Source: Microvirga alba (GTDB taxonomy: Bacteria; Pseudomonadota; Alphaproteobacteria; Rhizobiales; Beijerinckiaceae). Taken from it: 64,000 bases of DNA. Both the position numbers and the translations under genes were made by a program. Numbering within the stretch: the first letter of the stretch is position 1; each line of letters begins with the position of its first letter. The DNA is taken from NCBI RefSeq assembly GCF_015694465.1, contig NZ_JADQDO010000001.1, positions 310,001-374,000 on the forward strand, written 5' to 3'. The notes under the pieces were generated by a model. That model made no database searches. It saw nothing but the letters and a program-made list of their open reading frames with translations, and was not told the origin of the DNA. This document shows, one piece after another, positions 18,137 to 25,899 of this stretch.

Positions 18137-19162
18137 ATGCGGTCCTTGATCACGACAGTTGTGCGGATGCTGCCCGCACCCGACGAAACGCTCCTGGCTC
18201 AAGCGCGCACCGCGACGCCTAGTCGCGAAGAGCACAGCCGCTTCATGGATCGCATCGCCGCGCTCGGGGCGGTCGAATGTCAGCCGCCGCAGCAGCCGCG
18301 CTCCTGGCCCGGCTATCTGAGGGTTGCTGCCTTCAACGCGGAGCGGCTGAAGGACCGTGCCGCCGCCCGCGCTTTGCTCGATCACGCCGGAGCGCATGTG
18401 GCGTTGCTGAGTGAGCTCGATGTGGGCATGGCGCGCTCCGGCAATGTTCACACGCTTCGGGAACTGATCGATGGCACCGGTGTCGGACATCTCTACGGGG
18501 TGGAGTTCGTGGAGCTCGGGCTTGGAGACGCGGCCGAGATGCGCGAGTTGGCAGGGGCGCGCAACGTGTGCGGCCTGCACGGCAATGCCATCGTCAGCGG
18601 TCTCGCCTTGGCGGAGCCATGCCTCATCCCGCTCGAAGAGAGCGGGTTCTGGTTTCCGGGGCGGGAGGGAGCGCAAAAGCGCGTCGGCGGACGCATGGCT
18701 CTGGCCGCCCGCGTCATCGACGCGCCGCATCCGTTGTGGGTGGTGAGCGTTCATCTGGAAAGCAAGACGGACGCTGCCGACCGCCAGGCGCAGATGCAAA
18801 CACTGCTGCGCGCGCTCGATCAACTCGCGCCGAATGCTGCCTGCATTATCGGCGGAGATTTCAACACGAAGAGCCTCCCGACAGGTGAGAATGAGCGCGA
18901 TCTGTTGCTCGAGGTCCCGGAACGCGACGAGCCTCTCTTCGCGGATCTGCGAAGCGCCGGGTTCAACTGGGCGCAGGCGAATGTCGCGGCTCCGACACAG
19001 CGCACCGGTCCCGGTAACAAGCCGATGCCGCCGTTCGGCAAGCTCGACTGGATCGTCGTGCGCGGAATGCGCGCCGAGAATCCGATCGTGCTTCCGGCGC
19101 TGGATGGGCAGGGCAAGCCGATCTCGGATCACGAGATGGTCGCGGTCGATCTGTTTTTCTAA
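18137..19162 (+). CDS. Endonuclease/exonuclease/phosphatase family protein
   Basis: 341 residues of the EEP fold. The metal and catalytic motifs are visible: RVAAFNAERL at the N-terminal strand, VALLSELDVGMARSG (metal-binding Glu), LWVVSVHLESKTDA (His), IIGGDFNTKS (Asp/Asn), and KLDWIVV with ISDHEMVAVDL (terminal Asp-His). The EEP fold hydrolyses phosphodiesters in nucleic acid, lipid or inositol substrates; which one is not readable here. No signal peptide is seen. It is the last core gene before the GTA cluster. A 10-bp inverted repeat (19184-19193 with 19217-19226) follows, but without a T run. Confidence 0.88.
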   Translation: MRSLITTVVRMLPAPDETLLAQARTATPSREEHSRFMDRIAALGAVECQPPQQPRSWPGYLRVAAFNAERLKDRAAARALLDHAGAHVALLSELDVGMARSGNVHTLRELIDGTGVGHLYGVEFVELGLGDAAEMRELAGARNVCGLHGNAIVSGLALAEPCLIPLEESGFWFPGREGAQKRVGGRMALAARVIDAPHPLWVVSVHLESKTDAADRQAQMQTLLRALDQLAPNAACIIGGDFNTKSLPTGENERDLLLEVPERDEPLFADLRSAGFNWAQANVAAPTQRTGPGNKPMPPFGKLDWIVVRGMRAENPIVLPALDGQGKPISDHEMVAVDLFF

Positions 19163-19569
19163 CGGGCTGTGAACACCGGAGGGAAATGGCCGCTTGCACT
19201 TCCACGAGCGAGGGCGGCGGCCATTTGAATCGGATTGAAACGGGATTGCGTTTGACGCTATAAAATTAAATAGCTATATGTTTATATAGTATCGATTGAG
19301 TTGTTATTGCACGGCAGTACTTGTTCTTCTTATATTTCTTCTTTGTTCAATATTTGATCGATTTTTATTGTAACAGTATCCGCAAGTCGTCCGGCCTCTC
19401 GAACATAAAATGAACGCCGCCGTGGCTCGTGCGTGGTGCTCCTCCAAGATCGGCCCGCCTCCGAGCGTTATGCGCCGCCAGGTCGGCGATCGGTCGCTTC
19501 GAGCGGCGCGATCCGATCGAAGCGGACCGGGACCTCGAAGCTCTGATTTCGCGCGCCGCACATTCGAGC

Positions 19570-19598
19570 TTGACAGCGTGACACTCTTGGAGTACAAA
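19570..19598 (+). promoter_or_regulatory. Sigma-70-type promoter upstream of the GTA cluster
   Basis: TTGACA (19570-19575) and TACAAA (19593-19598) with a 17-base spacer. The -35 is perfect and the -10 matches four of six. It would start a transcript near 19605 that meets a terminator at 19659-19688 before reaching the first GTA gene. Confidence 0.5.
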
Positions 19599-19658
19599 AC
19601 AAGAACACTGACGAAGTGTGAGCGAAATGACCCCTTCGCCGCTTCTGTTCAGAGCATC

Positions 19659-19688
19659 ACCGCTCCGGCCCCGCCTGAGCGGTTTTTT
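19659..19688 (+). terminator. Intrinsic terminator or attenuator just before GTA gene 1
   Basis: Stem ACCGCTC (19659-19665) with GAGCGGT (19677-19683), extended by an inner GGC/GCC pair and closed by a T run. It ends 14 bases before the ATG of the small-terminase gene and about 60 bases after the promoter. It either ends a short non-coding RNA or attenuates entry into the GTA operon. Confidence 0.75.
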
Positions 19689-19702
19689 ATTGGTTTTTTG
19701 AG

Positions 19703-20254
19703 ATGTTTCAGGCCGTCGAGGTCACTGCTGACATGAAGCAGCGGGCCTATGATTATTACGTTCATCACCCCTCGGTTTCCCTTCGCGCCATCGCCGCCTT
19801 TCTGGGTGTGAGTTCGGCAACGTTCTTGCGAATGCGGAAGGCGTGGGGGTGGACCTCTCGCGATGACGCGATGGCGCAGGCAAAGCAGGTTTCGGAAGGC
19901 ATGGCTCTTGCTGATCCGCCGGCGGAAGCCGCGATCGCGGGCGGTTCCTCCTTGCGGGATGCGGCTCTGTCTCTCGTGCAGGTGACTCGCAGCCGCATCG
20001 AGGCGCTCATGAAAGAGCAGCGTTCGGCGCGCGCCATGGACCACGACAAAGCCGCGCGGACGCTCGCCGCCTACGCCAAGACGCTAACCACGGCGCAGGC
20101 GCTGTTGGAACAAGAAAGCACCACGCTCGATGAAGCCGAGCCGACCGACGAACATCCCCGCTCTATCCACGAGCTCCGCGACGAGCTTGCTCGCCACCTT
20201 GAGCGGATTGTGGCGGAGGAGGAGGCTGCAGGACGCGACGGCCTGCTGGTCTGA
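19703..20254 (+). CDS. GTA gp1-like small terminase / DNA-packaging protein
   Basis: 183 residues. The N-terminal helix-turn-helix (SLRAIAAFLGVSSATFLRMRKAWGW, about residues 25-50) is of the kind found in small terminase subunits, and a long helical, charged C-terminal half (QVTRSRIEALMKEQRSAR onwards) suits oligomerisation. The position directly before the large terminase matches orfg1 of the Rhodobacter capsulatus GTA. Small terminases choose and deliver DNA; those of GTAs have lost sequence specificity and package host DNA. The 3' end overlaps the large-terminase frame. Confidence 0.75.
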   Translation: MFQAVEVTADMKQRAYDYYVHHPSVSLRAIAAFLGVSSATFLRMRKAWGWTSRDDAMAQAKQVSEGMALADPPAEAAIAGGSSLRDAALSLVQVTRSRIEALMKEQRSARAMDHDKAARTLAAYAKTLTTAQALLEQESTTLDEAEPTDEHPRSIHELRDELARHLERIVAEEEAAGRDGLLV

Positions 20255-21515
20255 GGCGGACCTTCTCAAAATCCTCCGTCATTGGTCGCTGCGTTGTCGT
20301 CCCGAGCAGCGCGTCCCTGGCCTCTGCCATCGCCGCGATGCCTGGACCATCTGGCTCATGCTGGGGGGACGAGGGGCGGGTAAGACACGCACCGGAGCCG
20401 AATGGGTGCGCGGCGTCGCGCTCGGCGAACCCGATTTCGCCGAACCGGCGCTGAGACGTATCGCGTTGATCGGCGAAACCTTTTCGGACGCGCGCAATGT
20501 GATGGTGGAGGGCCCGGCGGGCATTCTTTCCATCCATGCACGCCACGAACGCCCCACCTGGTCGCCGTCCTTGCGCAAGCTCGAATGGCCGAACGGTGCG
20601 GTGGCTCAAGTGTTTTCCGCCGAGGACCCGGATTCCTTGCGCGGTCCGCAATTCGAGGCAGCATGGGCGGACGAGCTCGCCAAATGGCGACATGTGGAGG
20701 AAACGTGGGACATGCTGCAATTCGGCCTGCGTCTTGGCGCGCATCCGCGCCAGATGGTGACGACGACTCCGCGTCCGATCCCGCTTCTGAAGCGGTTTCT
20801 CGAAGATCCCATGGTGGCGGTTTCACGCGCCAGGACATCCGACAATGCGGCGAACCTCGCGCCGGTCTTTCTCGACGCTGTGGTCGGCCGCTATGCGGGA
20901 ACCCGGCTCGGGCGGCAGGAGCTCGACGGCGAAATGATCGAGGATCGTCCCGACGCACTCTGGACCCGCGACGTCATCGAGAGGAACCGTATTGAATCCG
21001 CGCCGCCGCTCATGCGGATCGTCGTCGCTGTGGATCCGCCAGCCTCGTCGTCGAAGCGTGCGGATGCTTGCGGCATCGTCGCGGCGGGCGTTGATGACGG
21101 CGGTACGGCTTATGTGCTCGAAGACGTCACCGCGTCCGGTTTGAAGCCACCGGAATGGGCAGCGAAAGCCGTCGCGCTCTATCGCCGGCTTCAGGCCGAC
21201 GCGCTCATCGTCGAGACAAACCAGGGCGGGGAGATGGCGACCGGCGTTATCCGCGAGGTCGATCCATCCGTGCCCGTGGTGAGCGTGCGCGCCACGCGCG
21301 GCAAGTATCTGCGCGCAGAACCGGTCTCGGTTCTCTATGCGCAAGGCCGCGTGCGCCATGTGGGTGCTTTGCCGGCGCTCGAGGACGAGCTCTGTGATTT
21401 CGGCCCCGGCGGCTTGACCTCCGGCCGTTCTCCGGACCGCATGGACGCGCTCGTCTGGGCGCTGACGGATTTGATGCTGCGCGAGAAAAAGGAGCCGCGG
21501 GTGCGGGTGCTGTGA
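20208..21515 (+). CDS. GTA large terminase (gp2)
   Basis: About 435 residues. An ATPase/nuclease that pumps DNA into the head. The Walker A motif is LGGRGAGKTRTGAEWVRG; a Walker B-like acidic strand is in FEAAWADELAKW; coupling region TTTPRPIPLLK. The nuclease domain has IVVAVDPPASSSKRADACGI and ends SPDRMDALVWALTDLML. All the motor and nuclease residues that I can check are present, so the gene looks functional. The open frame begins at an ATG at 20130 inside gp1, but a TTG at 20208 gives a smaller overlap and a normal N-terminus; the start is uncertain. Confidence 0.93.
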   Translation: MWRRRRLQDATACWSEADLLKILRHWSLRCRPEQRVPGLCHRRDAWTIWLMLGGRGAGKTRTGAEWVRGVALGEPDFAEPALRRIALIGETFSDARNVMVEGPAGILSIHARHERPTWSPSLRKLEWPNGAVAQVFSAEDPDSLRGPQFEAAWADELAKWRHVEETWDMLQFGLRLGAHPRQMVTTTPRPIPLLKRFLEDPMVAVSRARTSDNAANLAPVFLDAVVGRYAGTRLGRQELDGEMIEDRPDALWTRDVIERNRIESAPPLMRIVVAVDPPASSSKRADACGIVAAGVDDGGTAYVLEDVTASGLKPPEWAAKAVALYRRLQADALIVETNQGGEMATGVIREVDPSVPVVSVRATRGKYLRAEPVSVLYAQGRVRHVGALPALEDELCDFGPGGLTSGRSPDRMDALVWALTDLMLREKKEPRVRVL

Positions 21516-21539
21516 GAACCCGCGCCCGTTGGAGAAGGC

Positions 21540-21929
21540 TTAGGCGCGATCGACCGAATAACGGCCAGGGCCCACCGCCGCGAGGATCAGAAAAGCTCCG
21601 ACCATCGCGATGTTCTTCAGGGCCTGAACCTGATTCAACATGCGGGCCTCGCCCGCCATGTTCCAGAAATCATGGAAGAACGGGATGGTGAGCAGGCTGA
21701 AGGCGGCGAGCGCGTAGGCGGCAAGCCGGGTCTGGAAGCCAATGGCAACCGCGAGGCCGAGGCCAAGTTCCGCAATCGCGACCAAGGGCGCGAGCACCGT
21801 GGGGAGAGGCAGCCCCTTCGAGCCGATGTAAGCCGCCGTGCCGGCAAGGTCGAAGACCTTGCCGAGGCCTGACAAGATGAAGATCGCGATCAGGAGAATA
21901 CGTCCGATCAAGAGAAGCGTATCGCGCAT
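21540..21929 (-). CDS. DoxX family membrane protein, inserted in the GTA cluster
   Basis: 129 residues with four probable membrane segments: LLLIGRILLIAIFILSGLGKVFD, LAPLVAIAELGLGLAVAIGF, TRLAAYALAAFSLLTIPFFHDF and ALKNIAMVGAFLILAAVGP. This is the DoxX layout (inner-membrane, linked to quinone or redox homeostasis; mostly uncharacterised). The ATG at 21929 is preceded by AAGGGA; the open frame continues to 22373 without homology. It lies on the strand opposite to every GTA gene, between large terminase and portal, so it is a passenger rather than a virion gene. Confidence 0.88.
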   Translation of the reverse strand: MRDTLLLIGRILLIAIFILSGLGKVFDLAGTAAYIGSKGLPLPTVLAPLVAIAELGLGLAVAIGFQTRLAAYALAAFSLLTIPFFHDFWNMAGEARMLNQVQALKNIAMVGAFLILAAVGPGRYSVDRA

Positions 21930-22055
21930 GGATTTCGTCCCTTCATTTCTGCCGCGTTGCTTGAACTCGTGATTTTGTAGCGCCCGCAAAATCGCGGCGT
22001 CAATCGACGCCGCGCAAACCTTTGTTTGCCTCTGTGCCAGGGGCCGGAGTTTTTC

Positions 22056-23216
22056 ATGTTGAATCGATTGACCCGCTGGTTTCAGGCACCGCCTGAAGCC
22101 AAGGCTTCGCGTGCCGAGGCCGCCGTTGCGCTTTACGTGTCTGGGCGCGCCGTGTGGACACCGCGTGACTACGCCGCCTTGGCTCGCGAGGGCTTTCAGA
22201 AGAACGCCATCGTGCACCGCGCCGTGCGGCTTGTCGGGGAGGCGGCGGCATCGTTGCCGCTGACCTTGATGCAGGGGGGAGGCGAGCTCTCCAACCATCC
22301 GCTGCTGTCGCTTCTCACCCGCCCCAACCCGCGCGAGGGCGGTCAGCGGTTTCTGGAAAGCGTGTACGGTCATCTTCTCGTGTCCGGCAACGCCTATGTG
22401 GAGGCCGTCAGTATCGATGGCGCGCCGTGCGAACTCTATGCTTTGCGCCCCGACCGGATGCGCGTCGTGCCCGGAGCCGACGGCTGGCCGGCGGCGTATG
22501 AATATTCGGTCGGCGCGGAGACGATCCGTTTCCCTTCAGCCCAGAGCGAGATGTTGCAGCCGATCCTGCATCTGACGCTGTTCCATCCGTCAGACGATCA
22601 TTACGGCTTATCGCCGATGGAAGCCGCCGCGACCGCGCTTGACATCCACAATGCGGCGGGCGCCTGGAACAAGGCGCTGCTCGACAACGCGGCGCGCCCC
22701 TCCGGCGCGCTGGTGGTGGGCGGTGCCGCGCTGACCGACAGCCAGTTCGACCGTTTGAAAGGCGAGCTGGAAACCAACTATCAGGGCGCGGGTAATGCCG
22801 GCCGCCCATTGCTTCTTGAAGGCGGCCTCGATTGGAAGCCGTTGTCTTTGTCGCCGAAGGACATGGACTTCGTGCAAGCCAAGACCGCCGCCGCGCGGGA
22901 AATCGCGCTCGCCTTCGGCGTGCCGCCGCTGTTGCTCGGCCTGCCGGGCGACAGCACGCACGCAAACTACGCCGAAGCCAACCGCGCCTTTTATCGCCAG
23001 ACTGTGATCCCTCTTGTGAAGCGTACCGCGGAAGCAATGGTGCAATGGCTGTCCCCGGCCTTCGGCGAAACGCTCCAACTCATCCCTGATCTCGACGCGA
23101 TCGAGGCGCTTGCGATCGAGCGCGAAAGCCTCTGGCGTCGCGTCTCCGCCGCTTCGTTTCTCACCGACGACGAGAAGCGCGAGGCGGTGGGATACGGGCG
23201 GATCAGGGCCGTCTAG
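22056..23216 (+). CDS. HK97-family portal protein (GTA gp3)
   Basis: 386 residues. It forms the dodecameric ring at the head vertex through which DNA enters. The core reads YAALAREGFQKNAIVHRAVRLVGEAAASLPL, LLTRPNPREGGQRFLESVYGHLLVSGNAYVE, then LDIHNAAGAWNKALLDNAARPSGAL, and PPLLLGLPGDSTHANYAEANRAFYRQTV, all standard HK97 portal motifs. The ATG at 22056 has GGAG upstream; the frame extends 30 bases further without support. It is separated from the large terminase by the DoxX gene. Confidence 0.94.
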   Translation: MLNRLTRWFQAPPEAKASRAEAAVALYVSGRAVWTPRDYAALAREGFQKNAIVHRAVRLVGEAAASLPLTLMQGGGELSNHPLLSLLTRPNPREGGQRFLESVYGHLLVSGNAYVEAVSIDGAPCELYALRPDRMRVVPGADGWPAAYEYSVGAETIRFPSAQSEMLQPILHLTLFHPSDDHYGLSPMEAAATALDIHNAAGAWNKALLDNAARPSGALVVGGAALTDSQFDRLKGELETNYQGAGNAGRPLLLEGGLDWKPLSLSPKDMDFVQAKTAAAREIALAFGVPPLLLGLPGDSTHANYAEANRAFYRQTVIPLVKRTAEAMVQWLSPAFGETLQLIPDLDAIEALAIERESLWRRVSAASFLTDDEKREAVGYGRIRAV

Positions 23217-23310
23217 ATATCGGATCGCGCGTTCTCTCCAACCGCTGTCAAGCACTCGGTCCAAGCGTCACCATTTCCACCGTTTGATGTGATGCTTTTA
23301 GGAACAAAAA

Positions 23311-23511
23311 GTGAACATGTTTGATCGGATCGCCGAGGCCATCATCAGCCGTGGCGATCTTGCTCATCTCGCCCTGTTCGTCTGGGCGAGCGGGGCCTCA
23401 GCGCTGCTTGCCATGACCCTTCGCGATCTCTTCGCGGCCAACCGCCGCTTCGATGAGTTCGTGCGCGAGCTGTCTCTCTTCAACCGTCGCCAATCGGGAG
23501 ATTTCCCATGA
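23311..23511 (+). CDS. Small GTA protein with one membrane segment (gp3.5-like position)
   Basis: 66 residues from GTG (an ATG two codons on is equally possible), preceded by AGGAACAAAAA. A hydrophobic stretch (LAHLALFVWASGASALLAMTL) is followed by an amphipathic tail (RDLFAANRRFDEFVRELSLFNRR). GTA clusters carry a short gene between portal and protease at this place; its function is unknown. Its TGA overlaps the ATG of the next small ORF, so the three genes up to the protease are coupled by ATGA junctions. Confidence 0.7.
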   Translation: MNMFDRIAEAIISRGDLAHLALFVWASGASALLAMTLRDLFAANRRFDEFVRELSLFNRRQSGDFP

Positions 23512-23657
23512 CCCGCCCATCGTCCCGTCCCGCACGCAAGCCGAAAGCCGCGCGAGAAGCGCAAAGCCGCGCGACAATCGTATTTCGCGACTTCGTGCGC
23601 CAACTCGAAAAGCTTGACGCACCGCCGCCGAAACCCGCTCGCGGAGCCGCGCGATGA
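23508..23657 (+). CDS. 49-residue basic protein coupled to the prohead protease gene
   Basis: The ATG at 23508 overlaps the stop of the preceding gene (ATGA), and its own TGA overlaps the ATG of the prohead protease (ATGA at 23654). A frame bounded by two coupled junctions is strong evidence for translation despite its size. The product is Arg/Lys/Pro-rich (about the first 25 residues), then an amphipathic segment ATIVFRDFVRQLEKLD, then a Pro/Arg end. It has no membrane segment. I do not recognise it; a scaffold-like or nucleic-acid-binding role is conceivable but not shown. Confidence 0.6.
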   Translation: MTRPSSRPARKPKAAREAQSRATIVFRDFVRQLEKLDAPPPKPARGAAR

Positions 23658-24193
23658 AGGGCGCTGATATTCCGAGTGCGCGTGAAATCAAGCTCCTCGC
23701 CGAGCCCCTAGGGGCTGTCGACAACGATGGCGTCTTCGAGGGGTATGCCAGCCTCTTCGGCATCGCCGATCTCGGCAAGGATGTCGTCATGCCGGGCGCC
23801 TTCGGCGACAGTCTCAAGAAGCGCCGCGTGGGCGACATTCGTCTGCTCTGGCAGCACGATCCCTCGGAGCCGATCGGCCGCTGGCTTGCCATCGACGAGG
23901 ACCGTCGCGGATTGCGGGTGCGCGGCAAACTCAACCTCGCCGTCAGCCGCGCCCGCGACATCCATGCGCTGATGCGCGACGGCGCGGTCGATGGCCTCTC
24001 TATCGGCTTCCGCGTCGAACGCGCGCGAGCCGAACGGCCTACAGGTCTAAGACGGCTCGAAAGGCTCGACCTGTGGGAAATCTCCGTCGTGACCTTCCCA
24101 ATGCTCCCTGGAGCGCGGGTGGAGACGGTGAAACACGCGAAAGGGGATTTGGCGGGCAGGATCCGCACGACGGCGTTTAGACTATTTTCCTGA
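23654..24193 (+). CDS. HK97-family prohead protease (GTA gp4)
   Basis: 179 residues. It trims the capsid protein's N-terminal scaffold during maturation. The family motifs are present: GVFEGYASLFGIADLGKDVVMPGAF, IRLLWQHDPSEPIGRW (the His near LLWQHD is catalytic in the family), LMRDGAVDGLSIGFR with the catalytic Ser, and LDLWEISVVTFPMLPGA at the end of the domain. It is coupled by an ATGA overlap to the 49-residue ORF and would normally be followed at once by the capsid gene, but a lipoprotein gene lies between. Confidence 0.93.
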   Translation: MKGADIPSAREIKLLAEPLGAVDNDGVFEGYASLFGIADLGKDVVMPGAFGDSLKKRRVGDIRLLWQHDPSEPIGRWLAIDEDRRGLRVRGKLNLAVSRARDIHALMRDGAVDGLSIGFRVERARAERPTGLRRLERLDLWEISVVTFPMLPGARVETVKHAKGDLAGRIRTTAFRLFS

Positions 24194-24368
24194 TACCCCT
24201 CTGGCAGTAGGACAGGAGCCCTTCGTGAGGAAAATGGATTCGCTTCTCCGCACTTTGCGGCTTTGATAAAGGGGAGCATCTGATGATCCCGTGGCATCTG
24301 CTTTTGAGTTTGATGCTCTAGTCGGGTCGCCGATCTGACGGCGAGACCGCTCTTTTGATAGGCCCTCC

Positions 24369-24566
24369 ATGAAGAAACTTATATTCAGCACTCTTTTTGT
24401 CCTCGCCGCAGCGGGCTGTACCACAACAGAGCAACGCGTCGGTGGCGCCGCCGTGGGGGCCGGTGTCGGTTTGATTGCGGGGCCCGTGGGCGCGGTCGCT
24501 GGTGGTGCCGTGGGTGCTGCAACCGGACCCGCCGTATCGCGTTCCGTGCGGCGTATGACGCGCTGA
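24369..24566 (+). CDS. Glycine-zipper lipoprotein inserted between protease and capsid genes
   Basis: 65 residues: a lipoprotein signal peptide MKKLIFSTLFVLAAAGC with the lipidated Cys at residue 17, then a glycine zipper (GGAAVGAGVGLIAGPVGAVA, continuing GGAVGAATGPA) and a short basic tail. Such proteins insert into or associate with the outer membrane. It carries its own intrinsic terminator (24592-24622). It has no known role in virion assembly and looks like an inserted single-gene unit in the same orientation as the GTA genes. Confidence 0.8.
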   Translation: MKKLIFSTLFVLAAAGCTTTEQRVGGAAVGAGVGLIAGPVGAVAGGAVGAATGPAVSRSVRRMTR

Positions 24567-24591
24567 TACTCCTCATCTCAGCTTGAACCCC

Positions 24592-24622
24592 AAGCCCGCC
24601 TTTGGCGGGCTTTTCTTTTTTC
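24592..24622 (+). terminator. Intrinsic terminator directly upstream of the capsid gene
   Basis: Perfect 9-bp stem AAGCCCGCC / GGCGGGCTT with a TTT loop and a long T-rich tail. It ends eight bases before the capsid ATG, where a ribosome-binding site would be expected and none is seen. Confidence 0.9.
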
Positions 24623-24629
24623 CAACCAA

Positions 24630-25877
24630 ATGATTGACATGATCCCTGTTGTTGAAACCAAATCCACTTCCGATGATGTTGCCTCGGCCTTCGAGGATTT
24701 CGCGCGTGCGTTCGAGGCGTTCAAGGACGCCAACGATACGCGCCTCGGCGAGATCGAAACGCGGCTGACCGGCGATGTCGTGACGGACGAGAAACTCGTC
24801 CGCATCGACGCAGCGCTTGATGACGCCAAGCGTCGCCTCGACCGTATGACGCTCGAACGCTCGCGCCCGCCGCTTGGCGGTGGCGCGGATGCTTCTCGCG
24901 ATCCGGTACAGGCCGAGCACAAGAGCGCGTTCCACACCTATGTGCGCAGCGGCGAGGCTTCGGGCCTGAAGCGGCTCGAGGAGAAGGCGCTGTCCGCCGG
25001 TTCCGGTCCGGATGGGGGCTATCTTGTGCCTGATACCGTGGAGCGCGAAGTGTTGCGTCGCCTTTCGGGAATCTCGCCGATCCGCGCCATTTCCTCCTCC
25101 CGCGTCATTTCCGGCGGCCAGTACAAGCGCGCCTTCTCGACGTCAGGCCCGGCGACCGGTTGGGTCGGCGAGGCGGCCGCGCGGCCGCAGACGACAGGTC
25201 CGACGCTCTCTGAGATGAGCTTCCCGGCCATGGAACTCTACGCCATGCCGGCGGCGACGCAGACGCTTCTCGACGATGCGGTGGTCGACATCGACCGCTG
25301 GATCGCGGAGGAGGTTGAGGCCGCTTTCGCCGAGCAGGAAAGCGCCGCCTTTATCAAGGGCGACGGCGTCAACAAACCGAAGGGCTTTCTGGCCTACGAC
25401 ACCATCGAGGACGAGATCTGGGAATGGGGCCGCCTCGGCACCGTTCAGGCCGGCGGCGCAAGCTTCCCGGCGTCCAATCCGTCCGACGTGCTGCTGGAAC
25501 TGATCTATGCGCTCAAGGCAGGTTATCGCCAGAACGCGTCCTTCGTCATGAATCGCAAGACGCAGAGCGCGATCCGCAAATTCAAGGACGACAACGGCCA
25601 GTATCTCTGGACTCCGCCCGCGAGCCTTGGCCAGCCCGCGACCCTCATGGGCTTCCCTGTCGTGGAAGCGGAGGACATGCCCGACATCGCCGCGAATGCC
25701 TGCGCCATCGCCTTCGGCGATTTCAAACGCGGCTACCTGGTCGTCGACCGGGCCGGCATGCGGGTGCTGCGCGATCCTTATTCCGCCAAGCCGTACGTGC
25801 TGTTCTACACCACGAAGCGAGTCGGCGGCGGCGTGCAGGACTTCGCGGCGATCAAGCTGATGAAATTCGCAGCGTGA
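24630..25877 (+). CDS. HK97-family major capsid protein (GTA gp5)
   Basis: 415 residues. The first 100 or so are an acidic coiled-coil scaffold (SAFEDFARAFEAFKDANDTRLGEIETRL) that the prohead protease should remove; the mature shell protein follows, with HTYVRSGEASGLKRL, SGPDGGYLVPDTVEREVLRRL, GWVGEAAARPQT, EMSFPAMELYAMPAATQTLLDDA and FAEQESAAFIKGDGVNKPKGFL, all typical of HK97 capsids, ending GGGVQDFAAIKLMKFA. The length is that of GTA capsid precursors. Translation start is unusual: a terminator tail lies immediately before the ATG; a second in-frame ATG is three codons on. Confidence 0.95.
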   Translation: MIDMIPVVETKSTSDDVASAFEDFARAFEAFKDANDTRLGEIETRLTGDVVTDEKLVRIDAALDDAKRRLDRMTLERSRPPLGGGADASRDPVQAEHKSAFHTYVRSGEASGLKRLEEKALSAGSGPDGGYLVPDTVEREVLRRLSGISPIRAISSSRVISGGQYKRAFSTSGPATGWVGEAAARPQTTGPTLSEMSFPAMELYAMPAATQTLLDDAVVDIDRWIAEEVEAAFAEQESAAFIKGDGVNKPKGFLAYDTIEDEIWEWGRLGTVQAGGASFPASNPSDVLLELIYALKAGYRQNASFVMNRKTQSAIRKFKDDNGQYLWTPPASLGQPATLMGFPVVEAEDMPDIAANACAIAFGDFKRGYLVVDRAGMRVLRDPYSAKPYVLFYTTKRVGGGVQDFAAIKLMKFAA

Positions 25878-25899
25878 GATGCGGGGCGGGTGGACGGCG

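Larger units (their letters stand above)
19163..19702. other. Intergenic region at the left border of the GTA cluster
   Basis: 540 bases without a convincing gene. 19255-19390 is strikingly AT-rich. It also holds a 10-bp inverted repeat just after the EEP gene and, near its right end, the promoter and terminator listed separately. I see no attachment-site pair and no tRNA. The open frames here have no homology signal or ribosome-binding site. Confidence 0.6.

Noticed and set aside
19304..19597. 97-residue minus-strand open frame at the GTA border
   Set aside because: No ribosome-binding site, no homology, and it spans an AT-rich to GC-rich junction with erratic codon use.
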